Part shown: positions 33,490-45,494 of the stretch, in pieces
Position numbering within the stretch: the first letter of the stretch is position 1
Layout: every line of letters begins with the position of its first letter
Source of the DNA: Shinisaurus crocodilurus
Lineage: Eukaryota > Chordata > Lepidosauria > Squamata > Shinisauridae
Length of the DNA: 64,000 nucleotides
NCBI GenBank assembly: GCA_021292165.1
Contig: CM037877.1
Location: 303,742,063 to 303,806,062, forward strand
Direction: 5' to 3'
Position numbers and translations under genes: made by a program
Notes under the pieces: model-generated
Told to the model about the DNA's origin: nothing
What the model saw: the letters and a program-made list of their open reading frames with translations, nothing else
Database searches by the model: none

Positions 33490-33690
33490 TCAGATTTCAT
33501 AGATTTCATAGATCATAGAGTTGGAAGGAGCCTACAAGGCTATCGAGTCCTTGAGGAGGGGTCTCTGCCCAACTGAACTGTTTAACACCGGCCTTTCTCT
33601 CTAAGATGGAGTTTCCACTGTTACTCCCCCATGCATTTGAAGAGGTTGGAAGAACACCCATCAGGTTCTTTTAAAAAATATGTCTAACCC
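33490..33690 (-). repeat. CR1 3'-end fragment, diverged
   Basis: 'catagagttggaaggagcct' followed by 'caaggctatcgagtcc' matches the CR1 3' end in reverse. Confidence 0.6.
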
Positions 33691-35343
33691 ACCCTTAAAA
33701 CATCGGCCTGACCTTCCCACCATTTGGGATGTATCTACAACATGGTTAAAGGCATAAACTGTGAACTTAGAGAAGCAAAAAGAAATAAAGAAAAGAAAGC
33801 AAGATGGGAAAAACCTTACTAGATCAGATGACTGTTCAAGGGAGGCAGCAGTGCTCCGACAGTGAGTAGCCAGAGATCAGATAGGCACCAAGGAGACACC
33901 GACCATCCTGGGACAGGCACAGCAGCCAAGTGAATGACCCTTGGTCCCGCCCCAGGACTTCCTATATATAGCTCAATAATGCGCCATAATTCTGGGAAGG
34001 CTAGGATGTCATCCAGTTTTGTGTGTGTGCCTCTGAAGGAGGCTGGTTTGGGAGAGAAGTTATCCCCCACACAAAAGATTCCAGTTAAGTATCTTGGTCC
34101 CTTGATGCAGCTTTCTATCCAGGCCCTAGAGAGTCCTCTAGGGGCAAATACTTGTCATTTTTTTGGTGAATTCTTGAGTGCTTGGAGCAGCTGAGGACCC
34201 GCCAGGGTGGAGAGAAGGAAACTCTCGAGTATCCAATTTCCCAGCAAAGGATATTGCAGAGTGACGGTCTGCACATAATTATATCTGGCATTCATGAGGT
34301 TTTGGGAATAGGCAGAGGAAAGTGAGTGGGTGGGATAGTGCATGAGGTGGGAGATAATGCTGGATCTTTTGGATGATACATCAAGTGGGTGGTGCTGGGG
34401 ATGAAGTTGCTTTCCAGGAGAATATGAGGTGGTAAGCCTGCACCTTGACTGCACTCCTTCAGACTGCAGAGAGACGCTCACATGACTGAAAGCTCATCCA
34501 TTCGAAAAAATAAAATAAAAATCCCTGCACAGAGAAAACTAGCATGTCAGGGAGAAGATTACTAGCCTAGCCATCTCCCTGACATGTAAGTTTTACGTAT
34601 ATGTGTGAGATACAAATTTATTTATTGCATGTTACATGTCATTCTTCTTCCAAGGAGCTCAGGGTGGCATAATATCCTCACAACTAGGGATGTGCAGTCC
34701 TGGGGAATTCAGATCCATCAGATCCTGATGGAATTCCCCAGTGTTTCTGTTCTGATAAGTAGAAGCGGATCATAGCTGATTCCCCCCCCCCCCCGATTCT
34801 GGAAAAGAAATGTGCAATTTTTTTGTTTCAGGTTCCAAAATATGCACAAATTTTAATTTGCACAAATTGTATTTTTTATTCCCCACTCGGTCTTTCGCAA
34901 GTGCACACCTGCACATTTAGGGGGTCCGAAATGAAAAGCCTTGCCTGGTCAATGTGCTCGTAAGTGTCTGCTCTCAAAGTGCAGTAGATACCAACCATGG
35001 ACATTGACCAAGGGAAGCTGCAAATAGGTTATTTTGTAACTTTGCACTCACTTGACAGCTGTCAAATAGTGAGCTGTCAAATGAAAGCGAAGCCGTCAAT
35101 GTACTTTATTCATGAAAGTGGGTGGCACATTGTGCCCTCCAAATGTTTTGGACTATAATTCCCAGCATTCCTGACCATTGGCCATGGTGGCTGTGGCTGA
35201 TGGGAGTTGAAGTCTGAAACATCTGGAGCGCACCAGGTTGGGGAGGGCTGATGCAGGATTTCTCAGGCTCTCAGCCAGTCCCGACTGGAAGGTTGTAACC
35301 CGACTGGAGTTATTTAATATGCATTCTTAAAGATACACTAAGA
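33691..35343. other. Intergenic, no gene recognised
   Basis: Includes a short palindrome around the two 'ggaattc' words at 34,715-34,740 and a LINE-like end near 35,130-35,250. No exon is supported. Confidence 0.4.
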
Positions 35344-35645
35344 GAGCAATCCTATGACCCCAGACAGCCTCTGAGGAGCCATAGGATTTTTCGGATTTCC
35401 AGATCCAAGGTTGGACACAACACTCCAACCCCCTTCGCCCAGCCCCTTGCAGCCGGTGAGGAAAGAACTGCACCGGTTGCTCTCCGAGGTTGGGAAAGCA
35501 ACCTCAGAGAGGGGGAGGAGTGGGCGTTTCTGCAGGTGGGGAGGGGAGGAGACTGGAGACGCCAGAATATGAGGTATCCTGAGGCCTCTCCAGCTTCCTT
35601 CCTTCCCTCCTCCTCCAAGACACTCCAGCTAGACGGGCAAAAAAG
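35344..35645. repeat. Truncated TTAA-family element
   Basis: Resembles the left 300 bp of 23,949-24,410 ('gcaatcctatgaccccagac', later 'agctagacgggcaaaaaag'). Confidence 0.5.
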
Positions 35646-36188
35646 AACGAAGCAGGACTTGAAAGAATGGAGCTACAGAAGCAAAACTCTTCAATTAACT
35701 GCCAAATAGGTCATTCTCACAGAAGCAGTCCCACTCATCTTCTGTGTGCCCAGAATTTGAGAAGAAAATATGTAGGGATTTCCTCATCTCTCTGCACCTT
35801 CCTTTTCTGGGTCCTCTGGAGCATCCACACAATGAGGAGACACACCTGAAGGTCAAAGGCAAGAAAATGGTGCCTCCTCTAGAGTCTGCAGTCCAAAGCA
35901 ACTGCATCACATCCCATTGCTTTATGGGAAGGCATGCCATTTTCACATTAAAGGCTGTCTTACAGGGTTGTTGTGAGGATTTCTGAGCGCATGTACATGG
36001 ATGGAAGTTCTTTGGATACTCTAAATTGCTATCTGAATGCTTAAACATAACAGAATAAGAAAAAGAGATGCCACTGATGAGGCCTTTTGGATACTGAGCC
36101 GCAAATGTTTCCATTGAAGAAAAACACACATAAAAATATTGAAAAGTAACAAACCCCCACTTCCCATGGCAGCACCCACCCACCCCAG

Positions 36189-36189
<1 letters not shown>

Positions 36190-36223
<34 letters not shown>
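36190..36223. repeat. (CT)n microsatellite
   Basis: About 17 CT units. Confidence 0.95.
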
Positions 36224-36224
<1 letters not shown>

Positions 36225-36229
<5 letters not shown>

Positions 36230-36875
36230 TCACTTGTGACCGAGTAAGATTGTCTTCCAGGATATATATATATATATTTTTACAAAAAGGAGATTTTAAA
36301 AGAAGGAAAATTCTAAAGAAAATTGTGTAGACTCTAGCGATGGGTCCGTAAGTGACTGTGGAGGCCAATTCTAGATCCACACAGCTTCCCACAGTGAGGT
36401 TACCAGATGGAAGATGGTCCTGTAAAGGATTCATTTGATGTGCGTTTCACTTAGCACGTTTCTCCCTTTCACCTTGCACTCGGGCTTCTTCAAAGTCCAT
36501 AGAACCTTTGTGAAAGGCCAACCTCCAGTTAGATCGTTCATGGGCCAGAGCTTCCCAGGTTTTGATGTTTATATTGCATTTTTTTTAGATTAGCCTTAAG
36601 AACATCTTTAAACCTCTTATATTGACCACTGATATTCCGCTTTCCATCCTTGAGTTGGGAATAAAGTAACTGCTTTGGGAGACGGCAGTCAGGCATTCGA
36701 ACAACATGACCGGTCCACTGAAGTTGGCGTTGAAGGATCATTTTTTCAATGCTAGTAGTCTTTGCTTCTTCCAGTACACTGACATTTGTTCGCCTATCTT
36801 CCCAAGTAATCCCAAGGGGAAAAAAAAATCCCAGATGTAGCCCAGACCTCTCTTGAGCATCCTCCAAGAGCATCC
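36225..36875 (-). mobile_element. Non-LTR retrotransposon (LINE) 3' fragment
   Basis: The minus frame at 36,873-36,538 encodes 'IEKMILQRQLQWTGHVVRM' and 'LPKQLLYSQLKDGKR', a motif set at the C-terminus of LINE reverse-transcriptase polyproteins. Downstream is a 3' UTR. 5' truncated; the clade is not identifiable by eye. Confidence 0.7.
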
Positions 36876-38944
36876 CAGGAGATGCTTTTCAGGGAGCACA
36901 GGAGCTAAAGTGGGAGGTGGGGGCGGGAAAGCCCTATTGAGCAAGCAGCCTTATATACTTTCTGAGTGAAACCCTATGAATTAAACTATGCCTGCAATCC
37001 TACACCCAGACCTGGAAATAAGTCATAGGCTTGTGCTGTATGTCAGCACCACACAGTACCCTCAAGATGAAAGCAAGTGCCCAAAGCTGAGAAGGGTTTA
37101 CTCACTTCAAGGAAACGTCTTCGTTTTTTAAAAAAGTATTTCTTTCACATATAAACATTCAGTGCATTAAAGTAAACGGTACATTCACTAAGAATAAGAG
37201 ACAGTGAGAATTATGTATTAAAATATTTTAATAGGTATAATAATAATGATAGTTAAAGAAATTGGTGTTTTAGTTTTAAAAAGGTGCTGTGCAGGAAAAA
37301 TGAAGCGAGCAAGGGGGTGCCCACAGCTTTCTCCCACAACTCTTCCCAAGGAAAGGAAGCCCCCGGAGTGAACCATTTCTGCGCGTGTACCAGACGCCGC
37401 ATAGCTCGCCCTGCTGCCAGGAGAAAGGAATAGCGTCAACTACCCATTTCCTAAGCGTCGATGAAGCAATGCCCTTCTCTTGGCAACAAGGCAAGGAATG
37501 CTGGGGAACATCCGGGAATTTGGTTTGTAATAAGGAAACTAACGCGAGAGAGCTTTCCTTTTAACGCCTGTACAAGTTTACGTGAGCGCGCCCCTCCTAC
37601 ACACTTCGGGGTATGCTTAAATTGAGCATGTGTCACTGAACACGTGAACGAGTCACGCTATGATGCTTCCTGGGAAAGTGAAAGCATCTGAGGGAAAAAA
37701 GAATCAGGAATCAGGCTTGGGAGAGAGCAGTAAGGACACTTCAGAAGAAAATAAAGAAGTGGAAAGGAGAAAATCCAAGCTGTCTTGGATAAACTAGATC
37801 GTCAGCAGTTCGAGACACTAAAGTTCCGTCTAGACGCCTTGTTTGGATGCCTTCCTGATTTCATTCTCATCTCAAGATCACCCTGAGCGTTTGATCAGGG
37901 GGACAATAATATATCCCCAGTACTAAATTAATTTTGGGGCCTGGTATTGTCACCCACAGGGATTCCGTGGAGAAGTCTGCCCCCTTTTAAGGTTTCTGGT
38001 TTGACACTGTGCCCTCTTTGATGTACAAAATGTAAGTGGGTGCAGTGTAAAAGTTGCTCTGCCACTTTTAATGTTAAAATTTAAATATATTTGGATTCAT
38101 TTAATTTGCCACAATCTGTGTCACAACATTTGGAGAAATGCAAAAATGTGATTAGCAAAGTTTGAATCTGCACAGTAGTCTGAGAGGTCATTTTGTATCA
38201 GAATTTGTAGAGGTGGAATTCATCCAGCATCCCTAGCAGAAAGCAGCGTTGCTTCTGCAAAATCCCTTGGAAGGAGCATTTTGCGGCAGTCCATCACCCA
38301 AAATGATTGGGAATATTTTCTGATTCCCAAGGCTGAGGCTTCGAAAGGCAAGTTTTAAAACACAGAAGGGGAACTTCATGCATTTAGACAGTATCGTTTT
38401 ATCCAGACTGATGCATCCAACTGAATCCCAGTATCCGTGATTATGACTGTTGGATGTATGTATGTACAATCTGCATTATATAAAATAGCAACCTGGTCCA
38501 GCAAACTACCAGTGCTGATATTACTGAATATACTGTAAGGATCTGCTATCCTGGATTTAGAGCAATACCAAGATGTCTTCAAGAATCAGCAAGGAAAAAA
38601 TGTGGGATCTGTAACTGTTTGTGTAAAGCTAGAACTGCATTTGCAAGGATCAACTCCATGAAGATCTGAAAATTAAGGACAAGCTCCTCAGCAAAGATCC
38701 TGAGAGGAGATGAAGAAGAAAGAGCAATACCTTTCTGGGGCATGAAAAATCCACCTCCAGACAATCCTCTTCTGGAGAAGATTTATAAATCAATGACAGG
38801 CATGCATCACTTCGAGAGGAGCCTATTGTGCCGCTTCGTGCATGAATCACATGGTGGGGAATCATGTGTAGAATGCATATGGGGGACTACACCTCTGGCC
38901 CCACCTCTGAGATGGTTCAGCACCCCAATATCCATGCATTAGGC
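36876..38944. other. Intergenic, no gene recognised
   Basis: 37,280-37,640 has several CpGs and short open frames, but no domain or splice pattern I can support. Confidence 0.4.
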
Positions 38945-39068
38945 CTGAATGTCTGCCAGGTAAAGCCTATGCACATAGACTTCCCCTGTGTTCTGGAACC
39001 CCGCATGACCAAGGTTCCAGAATACAGGGAAAGCTACATGCATAGGTTTTCCCTTGCAGACATCCATG
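38945..39068. repeat. Foldback element, about 124 bp
   Basis: Left arm runs 'tgtctgccaggtaaagccta' to 'tgttctggaacc'; the right arm is its imperfect complement, from 'ggttccagaataca' to 'cccttgcagaca'. Confidence 0.6.
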
Positions 39069-39552
39069 CATAACATGTGGACAACATGACGGGCCAGCAG
39101 CATCATGGCTGAGATGTGGGCCTGCAGTCCCATTCTATATGTGATTCCCCTTCAGATGTATATATGGACCTTACATCTCTCCCCCCCCCCCCCCTCAGAT
39201 GAACAAAAGCAGTTCTGTTTGAGTATGTGGCCATTTTCACTGAGCTTGGATCTAAGCGACAGAGTTTCCTCTCAGAATCTCAGATAGAGAGGTCTGTACC
39301 TCTTCTACCTTGGCAATAGTGTTGCTTATATTTCCTGCTGCACACCTATTACTGCTCCTCAACCTGTACATTTGTAAATAACTTTTTTAAAAAATCAGAA
39401 TTATATAAGCCTCTAATCCTTTCTCCCCAAAGGAGCTGACCCTGTAAAGCAGAGGTGGGCAGCTTCAGCTTTTGCACTGCCCTGAGGGCCGCATGTGGTG
39501 TTGGGTGGGGAGCCAGGGGCCTCACACGTTTGTTTGTTTGTTTGCATGCATG

Positions 39553-39591
<39 letters not shown>

Positions 39592-39926
39592 CTGATCCAC
39601 ATAGCTGCATGTGAAGTTACTATCAATCTAATATGGGCACTGACCTCTTGGTGCCCCAAGTGCAAAAGTTCCGTTTCCCCAAGGCTGGGCTTGCCATGCT
39701 CCACTCTCATGCTGCTGGTGCAGTTCTCAGGGCTTCAACAGAGACTGGGGGGTGGGGGTGGGTGGTAGTTACTCTCTTCCCCTGTGCTCTGGATGTTTCT
39801 GCTGATGTTTCAGTTGGGCAAAACACAAGTCCCCACAACAAGTCCTCCACAGCTCCATAACATTTAGAAGTGCTCGCCACATGGGATGCTGTGCCACACA
39901 CATCACATTTTGAATTTTCACATTAT
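39069..39926. other. Intergenic with a (CA)n microsatellite
   Basis: A 15-C run at 39,180-39,195 and about 20 CA units at 39,554-39,590. No gene seen. Confidence 0.5.
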
Positions 39927-40312
39927 TGGCACCTGCTGAAGTGGTCACCCCTTAACTCAGATAAGGACAACGAGGACCAACTCGGGTTATTGGAAAAAGG
40001 TTTATTGTGCACAATTGGTCCTGCGGACTGTGTCGCAAAGCAGAACCCCGGGCGGGGCTTTTACAACCACTTTTATAGCATACCTAAGTCTGGTCATTTG
40101 GCAACAGTTCTTTACATTGGTCAGCAAGGTCAAGACAAAAGGGGGGTTTGCTTTAGGGGAGGGGGATTTCCTTACAAGGAGACAGGAAGATGATCTTACA
40201 ATCAAGTAGCTGGTAGGTATTATCTTATCTTGGTCACGTAGGCAGGGTGAGACAGCAAAACACCTCAACCTTTGTGAATCAACAACAGCCATTGACGGCC
40301 ATTGTCAGTCAT
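39927..40312 (-). mobile_element. Retroviral-type solo LTR, R-U5 and promoter part
   Basis: On the minus strand this shows CCAAT-like, TATAAAAG (40,077-40,070) and AATAAA (40,004-39,999) signals in LTR order and ends in CA at 39,927. Its other part is at 45,861-46,012. The outer flanks cattat/gattat could be a 6-bp target duplication with one change. No internal retroviral genes accompany it. Confidence 0.7.
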
Positions 40313-40673
40313 TGTCGTAAATCCGCCCAGTGTCAAGATAAGCCGTCCTCGTTATAACAGTCCGAGTGTCCAAGCCAAGATATATTAGTCCAAAACCGAG
40401 CAAACGTAAACCAGTTAGGGGTCAGGCACAAGCGTAGTCAGGGTCGTTCCGAAGATCAAAGGTACAGGGGTCCGAGGTCAGGAATATCAAGAGCGTCTGG
40501 TGGTAGCTGTAACAAACAATTGCTTCCAGCATCTGAGTGTGTTTGGGACCTGCCTTTTGAGCAGGTGCTGATTGGTAAGGCTGCCCAGCTGGGTCAGGCT
40601 GCAGTTAGCCTGACCCTACCCCAAACACACTCCGGCACGGCTGGTCTCTGTCTGACCTACTGGAGGCACAACA
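40313..40673 (-). repeat. Ty3 3' LTR
   Basis: 361 bp, four transitions from the 5' LTR. One of them changes the ATG present at 45,528 of the 5' LTR. Confidence 0.95.
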
Positions 40674-40690
40674 CTACCCCCATCCCTAGG
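40674..40690 (-). other. Ty3 polypurine tract
   Basis: AGGGATGGGGGTAG directly abuts the 3' LTR and overlaps the pol stop codon (40,688-40,686); this would prime plus-strand DNA. Confidence 0.75.
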
Positions 40691-43600
40691 ACAGACCCCC
40701 TCCGGCCTCTCCCCCGGGACAGGTGTTGGCTGGGGGAGCAGAGAGAAATCCAAGGGGTGGCTTCCGAAGGCCCCCAAGCTCCTCCCGGACAGACCTTTGT
40801 TGCAGCCGCACACTCCTCCGGGTGGCCTCTTGCTGGATCTTCCGCTTCCACCGCCGGCGGTCCTGCAGGGGCAAAGGAGGTTCAGAGTCCAAATCGAGAG
40901 CTGGGTCGGTGGAGGGCACCACCACCGTGCCCGGGTCCAGTTGCCTAGATGTCCCAGGACGCGGAGGGGAGTCCGGCACAGCCCTGGGTGGAACAGGATC
41001 CCCCAGGGTAGGGTCCGCTGGCTGCTCGGTGGTGGTAGATGGTCCAGACTGCCCTGCTGGAAGTTCCCCGGAGGTATCTGGGTCAGGCCACTCCGAATCG
41101 TCCTCTTCGTCTGAGGACTCCATAGAGGAGCTGTCTGTGGGACCCGCAGGCGGTGGCAAGGGACCTGGCTTAGTCGGGTAGTGTGCATGGAAACGGCGGA
41201 CGAGACGTGGGGCATGCACCTGGGATGCATCCTCCCAGGAGCGGTCTTCTGGGGCATACCCCCTCCAGTCGATCAGGTACTGGAGCCGGCCCCGAAACTT
41301 GCGGGAGTCGAGAACCTGGGCGACTTCATACTCCTCCTCCCCATCAACCTCGATCGGCGGTGGGGGCCTGGAGCGGGTGCGCAAGGGGTGCGGCGGAGCA
41401 GCAGGGACCAACAGGGACCGGTGGAAGACAGGATGCACATGGAGCGACGCTGGGAGCTGCAACTGGAATGCCACGGGGTTGACCTGGCGGGAGATGGTGA
41501 AGGGACCGACATGGCGTGCATCCAATTTCCGGGATGGCCTCTGGGAACGGAGGAACCTTGTAGATAGCCAGACCCGGTCCCCAACTCGCAAGGGAGGACC
41601 CTCCTGGCGGTGGCGGTCAGCCGCCTTCTTATACGCTTCCTTGGCCAGGTCTAGTTGATCTTTCAAAACGGCCTTTACGGCATGCAACTCCTGGGCAGCA
41701 AGATTCGCGGCAGGAACTGCTGACGGGGGCAGGACTGAAGGGAAGAACCTGGGGTGATAACCGTACGTGGCGAAGAACGGAGTTAGCCGCGTGGAGACAT
41801 GCGTCGAGTTGTTATAAGCGAACTCCGCAAGGGGTAGGAGATCCACCCAGTCATCCTGCTGGAAGCTGGTGTAGCAGCGCAAGTACTGTTCCAGTGTCGC
41901 ATTTGTTCGTTCTGTCTGGCCATCAGACTGGGGATGATGGGCCGATGATAGATGTACTTCGACATCCAAAGACCGGAACAAGGCGTGCCAGAACCGGGAA
42001 GTAAATTGGGGCCCCCGATCCGAGATCAGGCAGTCAGGAAGGCCGTGGAGATGAAAGATCTGGGCAATGAACAGCTGAGCTGTCTCTCGAGCTGAGGGGA
42101 GTCCTGCACATCTTGCTGAACAGGTCCACCACTACCAGCACGGAAGTCTGGCCCCGGGACACGGGCAAGTCAGTGATAAAGTCCAGTGACACAGACCGCC
42201 AAGGTCCCTGGGGAGTTGGGAGCGGGACTAAGAGCCCCTGTGGGCGCCCCGGGTGTGCCTTCGCCCGGCGGCAGGTATCAGAGGCTGCCACATAGGCCTT
42301 GGCATCCGCCTGAAGTCGTGGCCACCAGAAGTCCCGGAACAGCAGGTGGAGGGTCTTGTAGGTCCCAAAATGCCCCGCCGGCCGACTGTCGTGGCATAGA
42401 TGCAGCGCCTCACCCCGGAGAGCACCTGGAGGGAGGTAGAGACGGTCCCGGTGATACAAGAGCCCCTCCAGCAAGGAGAACGGAGTGTCTAAGTCCGAGT
42501 TCCCAGCACGCAGGGCAAGGATGTGCTTCTGAGCAAACGAGTCCTGCTGTTGTTGCACGCGTGCTCGGTCCGCCAAGGACTGGGACGGTAGGGTGGCAGC
42601 AAAGTTCTCAGAAGGTAGGATGGAACGCAAAGGGGTCTCGTCTTTCCCCGCCAGGTACTCGGGCTTCCGGGACAGCGCATCCGCCTGTTTGTTGTGCCGC
42701 CCGGGTAAGTATGTCACGGTGAACTGGAACCGGGAGAAGAAGATGGACCACCGGACCTGTCGCTGGTTGAGGCGCCGGGCCGTCTGCAGATGTTCGAGGT
42801 TCCGGTGGTCCGTGCGCACCTGTACTGGGTATCGGGCCCTTTCCAGTAGATGGCGCCAAACCTCAAAGGCCACTTTAATGGCCAGCAACTCCTTCTCCCA
42901 CACGGTGTAATTCTGCTCGGAAGTCGTTGAGTTTCCGGGAGTGAAATGCACATGGGAGAAGGGTCTGGTCCCCCTCTACTGGTTGCAACAGTACAGCGGC
43001 CACGGCTTTGTCAGACGCATCTGCTTCCACGATGAAGGGTCGGGCCGGATCAGGCTGCTGTAAGATAGGCTCCGACGTGAAGGCCTGCTTCAGGTGCTGG
43101 AACGCCCGTTGGGCGGCCTCCGTCCACTGGAAGGGCCCTTTGGTGCGGAGCAGGTCCGAGATGGGTACAGTGAGCTGTGAAAAGTGGGAGATGAACCGGC
43201 GATAGTAGTTTGCGAAGCCCAGGAGACGTTGAACGTCCTTGATACTCCTTGGGGCCTGCCACTGTAGGACGGTCTGTACTTTGGCGGGATCCATCTGAAG
43301 TCCCGAGGGGGAAATGCGGTGGCCTAAGAAATCCACGGTGGTGAGGTCAAATTCGCACTTCTCGAGCTTGGCGAACAACTGGGACTCTCGCAGCCGCTGC
43401 AGGACAGTGCGTACATGCTGGACATGTTCCTGCGGGTTTTGGGAGTAAATTAAAATGTCGTCCAGGTAGACAATCACGAAGTGGTCTAGACAATCCTGGA
43501 AGAGGTCGTTCATCAGATGCTGGAAGACCGCGGGCGCATTACATAGCCCAAACGGCATTACGGTATATTCAAAGTGGCCGTACCTTGTACGGAACGCGGT

Positions 43601-44566
43601 CTTCCATTCGTCCCCTGCTCGAATGCGGACCAGATTATATGCTCCCTGGAGGTCCAGCTTGGTGAAGATTTGAGCGGCACGGAGCCTTTCCAGTAGTTCG
43701 GGGATCAAGGGCAGAGGGTACCTATTCCGCACAGTGATGCGGTTCAGGGCCCGGTAGTCATTGCACAGGCGGAGCTCCCCACATTTTTTCCTGACGAACA
43801 AGACGGGTGCAGCTGCTGGTGAAGTGGAGGGTTGGATAAACCCCCGCTGGAGGTTCTTCTCGATGAAGTCCCGCAGGGCTGCTAACTCTGGTTCCGACAG
43901 GGAGTAGATTCGACCCACCGGAATCTTGGCATCCGGAAGCAGGTCAATGGGACAGTCGTAGGGCCGACGGGGCGGCAATTGGTCGGCCTCCTTCTTCCCA
44001 AAGATGTCCCGGAAGTCCTGATACTTGAGGGGTAGCCCCTCCAGAAGTCCTTCCCCTTCAACGGACGAGCAAGCCTGCACTGTCTGGGTCAAGCAGCAGC
44101 CTCGGCAATGGTGTGAGGGAAATGTGATATGACCTGTTGACCACTGGATCAAAGGATCATGGCGCTGGAGCCAAGGCAACCCAAGGACCACCGGAAAATG
44201 GGGAGCGGCGGCCAGATACAACTGGAGGGTTTCCCGGTGCCCTTCCAAGTCCATGGTCAAGGGTTCTGTCTGTTGAACCACCGGCCCGGAGGACAACAGC
44301 CGCCCGTCGATAGTTTCCACAAGGACGGGGTGCTCCAGGAGTCGGCGTGGGACACGGTGCAGATCTGCGAAAGAGGCATCCATGAAGTTGCTGCTAGCGC
44401 CCGAGTCCAGCATGGCCTGGACTCGCAGGATCCCTTGCCCTGGAACTGTCAGGAGTATGGGCACCGTCACATGGCTGGCGGGAGAGGCTGGTGGGCATTG
44501 GGCTTCTGTGGAGTTGGTCTCACCCCGGCCTAGGGGCCCTTCAGGGCCGGGGCCTGGCAGTTTTCC
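40686..44566 (-). pseudogene. pol: Ty3 pol (protease, RT, RNase H, integrase, chromodomain), broken
   Basis: Three successive frames: to 42,875 (protease DSGA, RT with YLDD, start of RNase H), 42,951-42,034 (rest of RNase H, integrase zinc region, first catalytic Asp), and from about 42,090 to 40,686 (second Asp, Glu in 'DGQTER', chromodomain). Breaks lie near 42,930 (one extra base by eye) and near 42,100. The integrase HHCC motif has Ser in place of its first Cys ('AASDTC'). The chromodomain ('YLIDWRGYAPEDRSWE') is complete and would target integration to modified chromatin. About 160 further residues follow it, first acidic then basic, unusual because the chromodomain normally ends pol. 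The product is not expected to be functional. Confidence 0.9.
44523..44566 (-). promoter_or_regulatory. -1 ribosomal frameshift signal at the gag/pol junction
   Basis: GGAAAAC (44,566-44,560) in the gag frame G-GAA-AAC, a 7-nt spacer, then the 8-bp stem CCCCGGCC / GGCCGGGG (44,552-44,545 with 44,530-44,523) around a 14-nt loop. Pol is in the -1 frame relative to gag and overlaps it, so this is where a shift is needed. The heptamer is close to, not identical with, the classic X-XXY-YYZ form. Confidence 0.75.
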
Positions 44567-45435
44567 GGAAGCGTGCTGGCTCGGACCTTGGCGGGGCAAT
44601 GAGCGGCAAAATGTCCCTTCTGCCCGCAATACGGGCAGAAGCTGAGTTGCCGACGCCGTTGTTTCTCCTCAGGCGACAAGCGGGGGTGAGCTCCCCCCAA
44701 TTGCATGGGTTCTTCGGGTGAGGCGGGTTTCGGAATGGGTACCTCTCCCAGCAGGTTTCTGGGAGCGGGACCCCCAAGGCTGTGTCTGGAGCGGGAAAGG
44801 GCCCGCCGGCTCTCCACTCTCCCTTCTATTTTGAGGCAGAGGTGTATCAGGTCCTGCAATGTGGAAGGCCGGTCCGCATAAGTGAGCCCATCCAGTATTT
44901 CCCCAGACAGCCCCTCCTGGAATTGGTCTATGTAGGCCTCCTCATTCCACTGCAAGTCCTGCTGGAGCAGGCGGAATTCTGTCACATAGTCCACTAGGGG
45001 GCGCCGGGCTTGCCGTAGCTCACGGATGCGTTGATTGGCAGTGACTGCCTTCACAGGGTCCTCATACATGGCCTTGAGCTGCCGAGTAAAAGCAGCCAAG
45101 TCTCCCAACACCGGGCTCTGTTCCAGCAGCAGGGGAGTCGCCCATTTGGCCGCAGAGCCCGTGAGCAGGCTGATAAGAAACCCCACCTTGGTCTTATCAT
45201 CAGGGAAAGCCTCGGCCTTCAAGCTCATGAACAGCTGGCTCTGAGCCAAAAACACCAGGAGCTGAGCAGGTGTGCCATCAAACTTCTCTGGCACAGCTAA
45301 GGGGCATTTCTGCTTTCTCACTGGGACGGGGGGAGCGGCAGCAGGGGCCGGCTGGGCCTGCAAAGCCTGAACGGCTGCTATGAGTTGGGTTACCTGCCCC
45401 TGCAACAGCAGGTTGTCCTGAACAAGCTTTTCCAT
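44530..45435 (-). CDS. gag: Ty3 gag (capsid and nucleocapsid)
   Basis: Structural protein that would assemble the cytoplasmic particle around element RNA. From the ATG at 45,435 it gives 301 residues: an N-terminal helix-rich part with Gln/Ala/Pro stretch, a retrotransposon capsid region (residues of type 'PEKFDG', 'YVTEFRLL'), and a CCHC zinc knuckle CPYCGQKGHFAAHC near the C-terminus. The frame is open further upstream into the LTR (ATG at 45,528 or 45,585), so the exact start is uncertain. It ends at TAG 44,532-44,530, just past a -1 frameshift signal leading into pol. The layout is that of sushi-ichi and the domesticated PEG10/RTL family. This gag frame has no visible break. Confidence 0.88.
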   Translation of the reverse strand: MEKLVQDNLLLQGQVTQLIAAVQALQAQPAPAAAPPVPVRKQKCPLAVPEKFDGTPAQLLVFLAQSQLFMSLKAEAFPDDKTKVGFLISLLTGSAAKWATPLLLEQSPVLGDLAAFTRQLKAMYEDPVKAVTANQRIRELRQARRPLVDYVTEFRLLQQDLQWNEEAYIDQFQEGLSGEILDGLTYADRPSTLQDLIHLCLKIEGRVESRRALSRSRHSLGGPAPRNLLGEVPIPKPASPEEPMQLGGAHPRLSPEEKQRRRQLSFCPYCGQKGHFAAHCPAKVRASTLPENCQAPALKGP

Positions 45436-45481
45436 CTGGGGTGGCTGCTGCTGCTCCTTTCCGTTTTTATTTTGGTAAGTG

Positions 45482-45492
45482 GCTGGAAGCAA
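45482..45492 (-). other. Ty3 primer-binding site (self-priming type)
   Basis: TTGCTTCCAGC, two bases inside the 5' LTR, is not the 3' end complement of a tRNA (no TGG start). It is the exact 11-nt complement of GCTGGAAGCAA in the LTR at 45,712-45,702. Tf1 and sushi-type elements prime from the folded-back 5' end of their own RNA in this way. Confidence 0.75.
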
Positions 45493-45494
45493 GC

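Noticed and set aside
40686..41981. Host chromodomain gene
   Set aside because: It is the terminal part of Ty3 pol: integrase motifs precede it, the PPT and LTR follow, and the element has target duplications.
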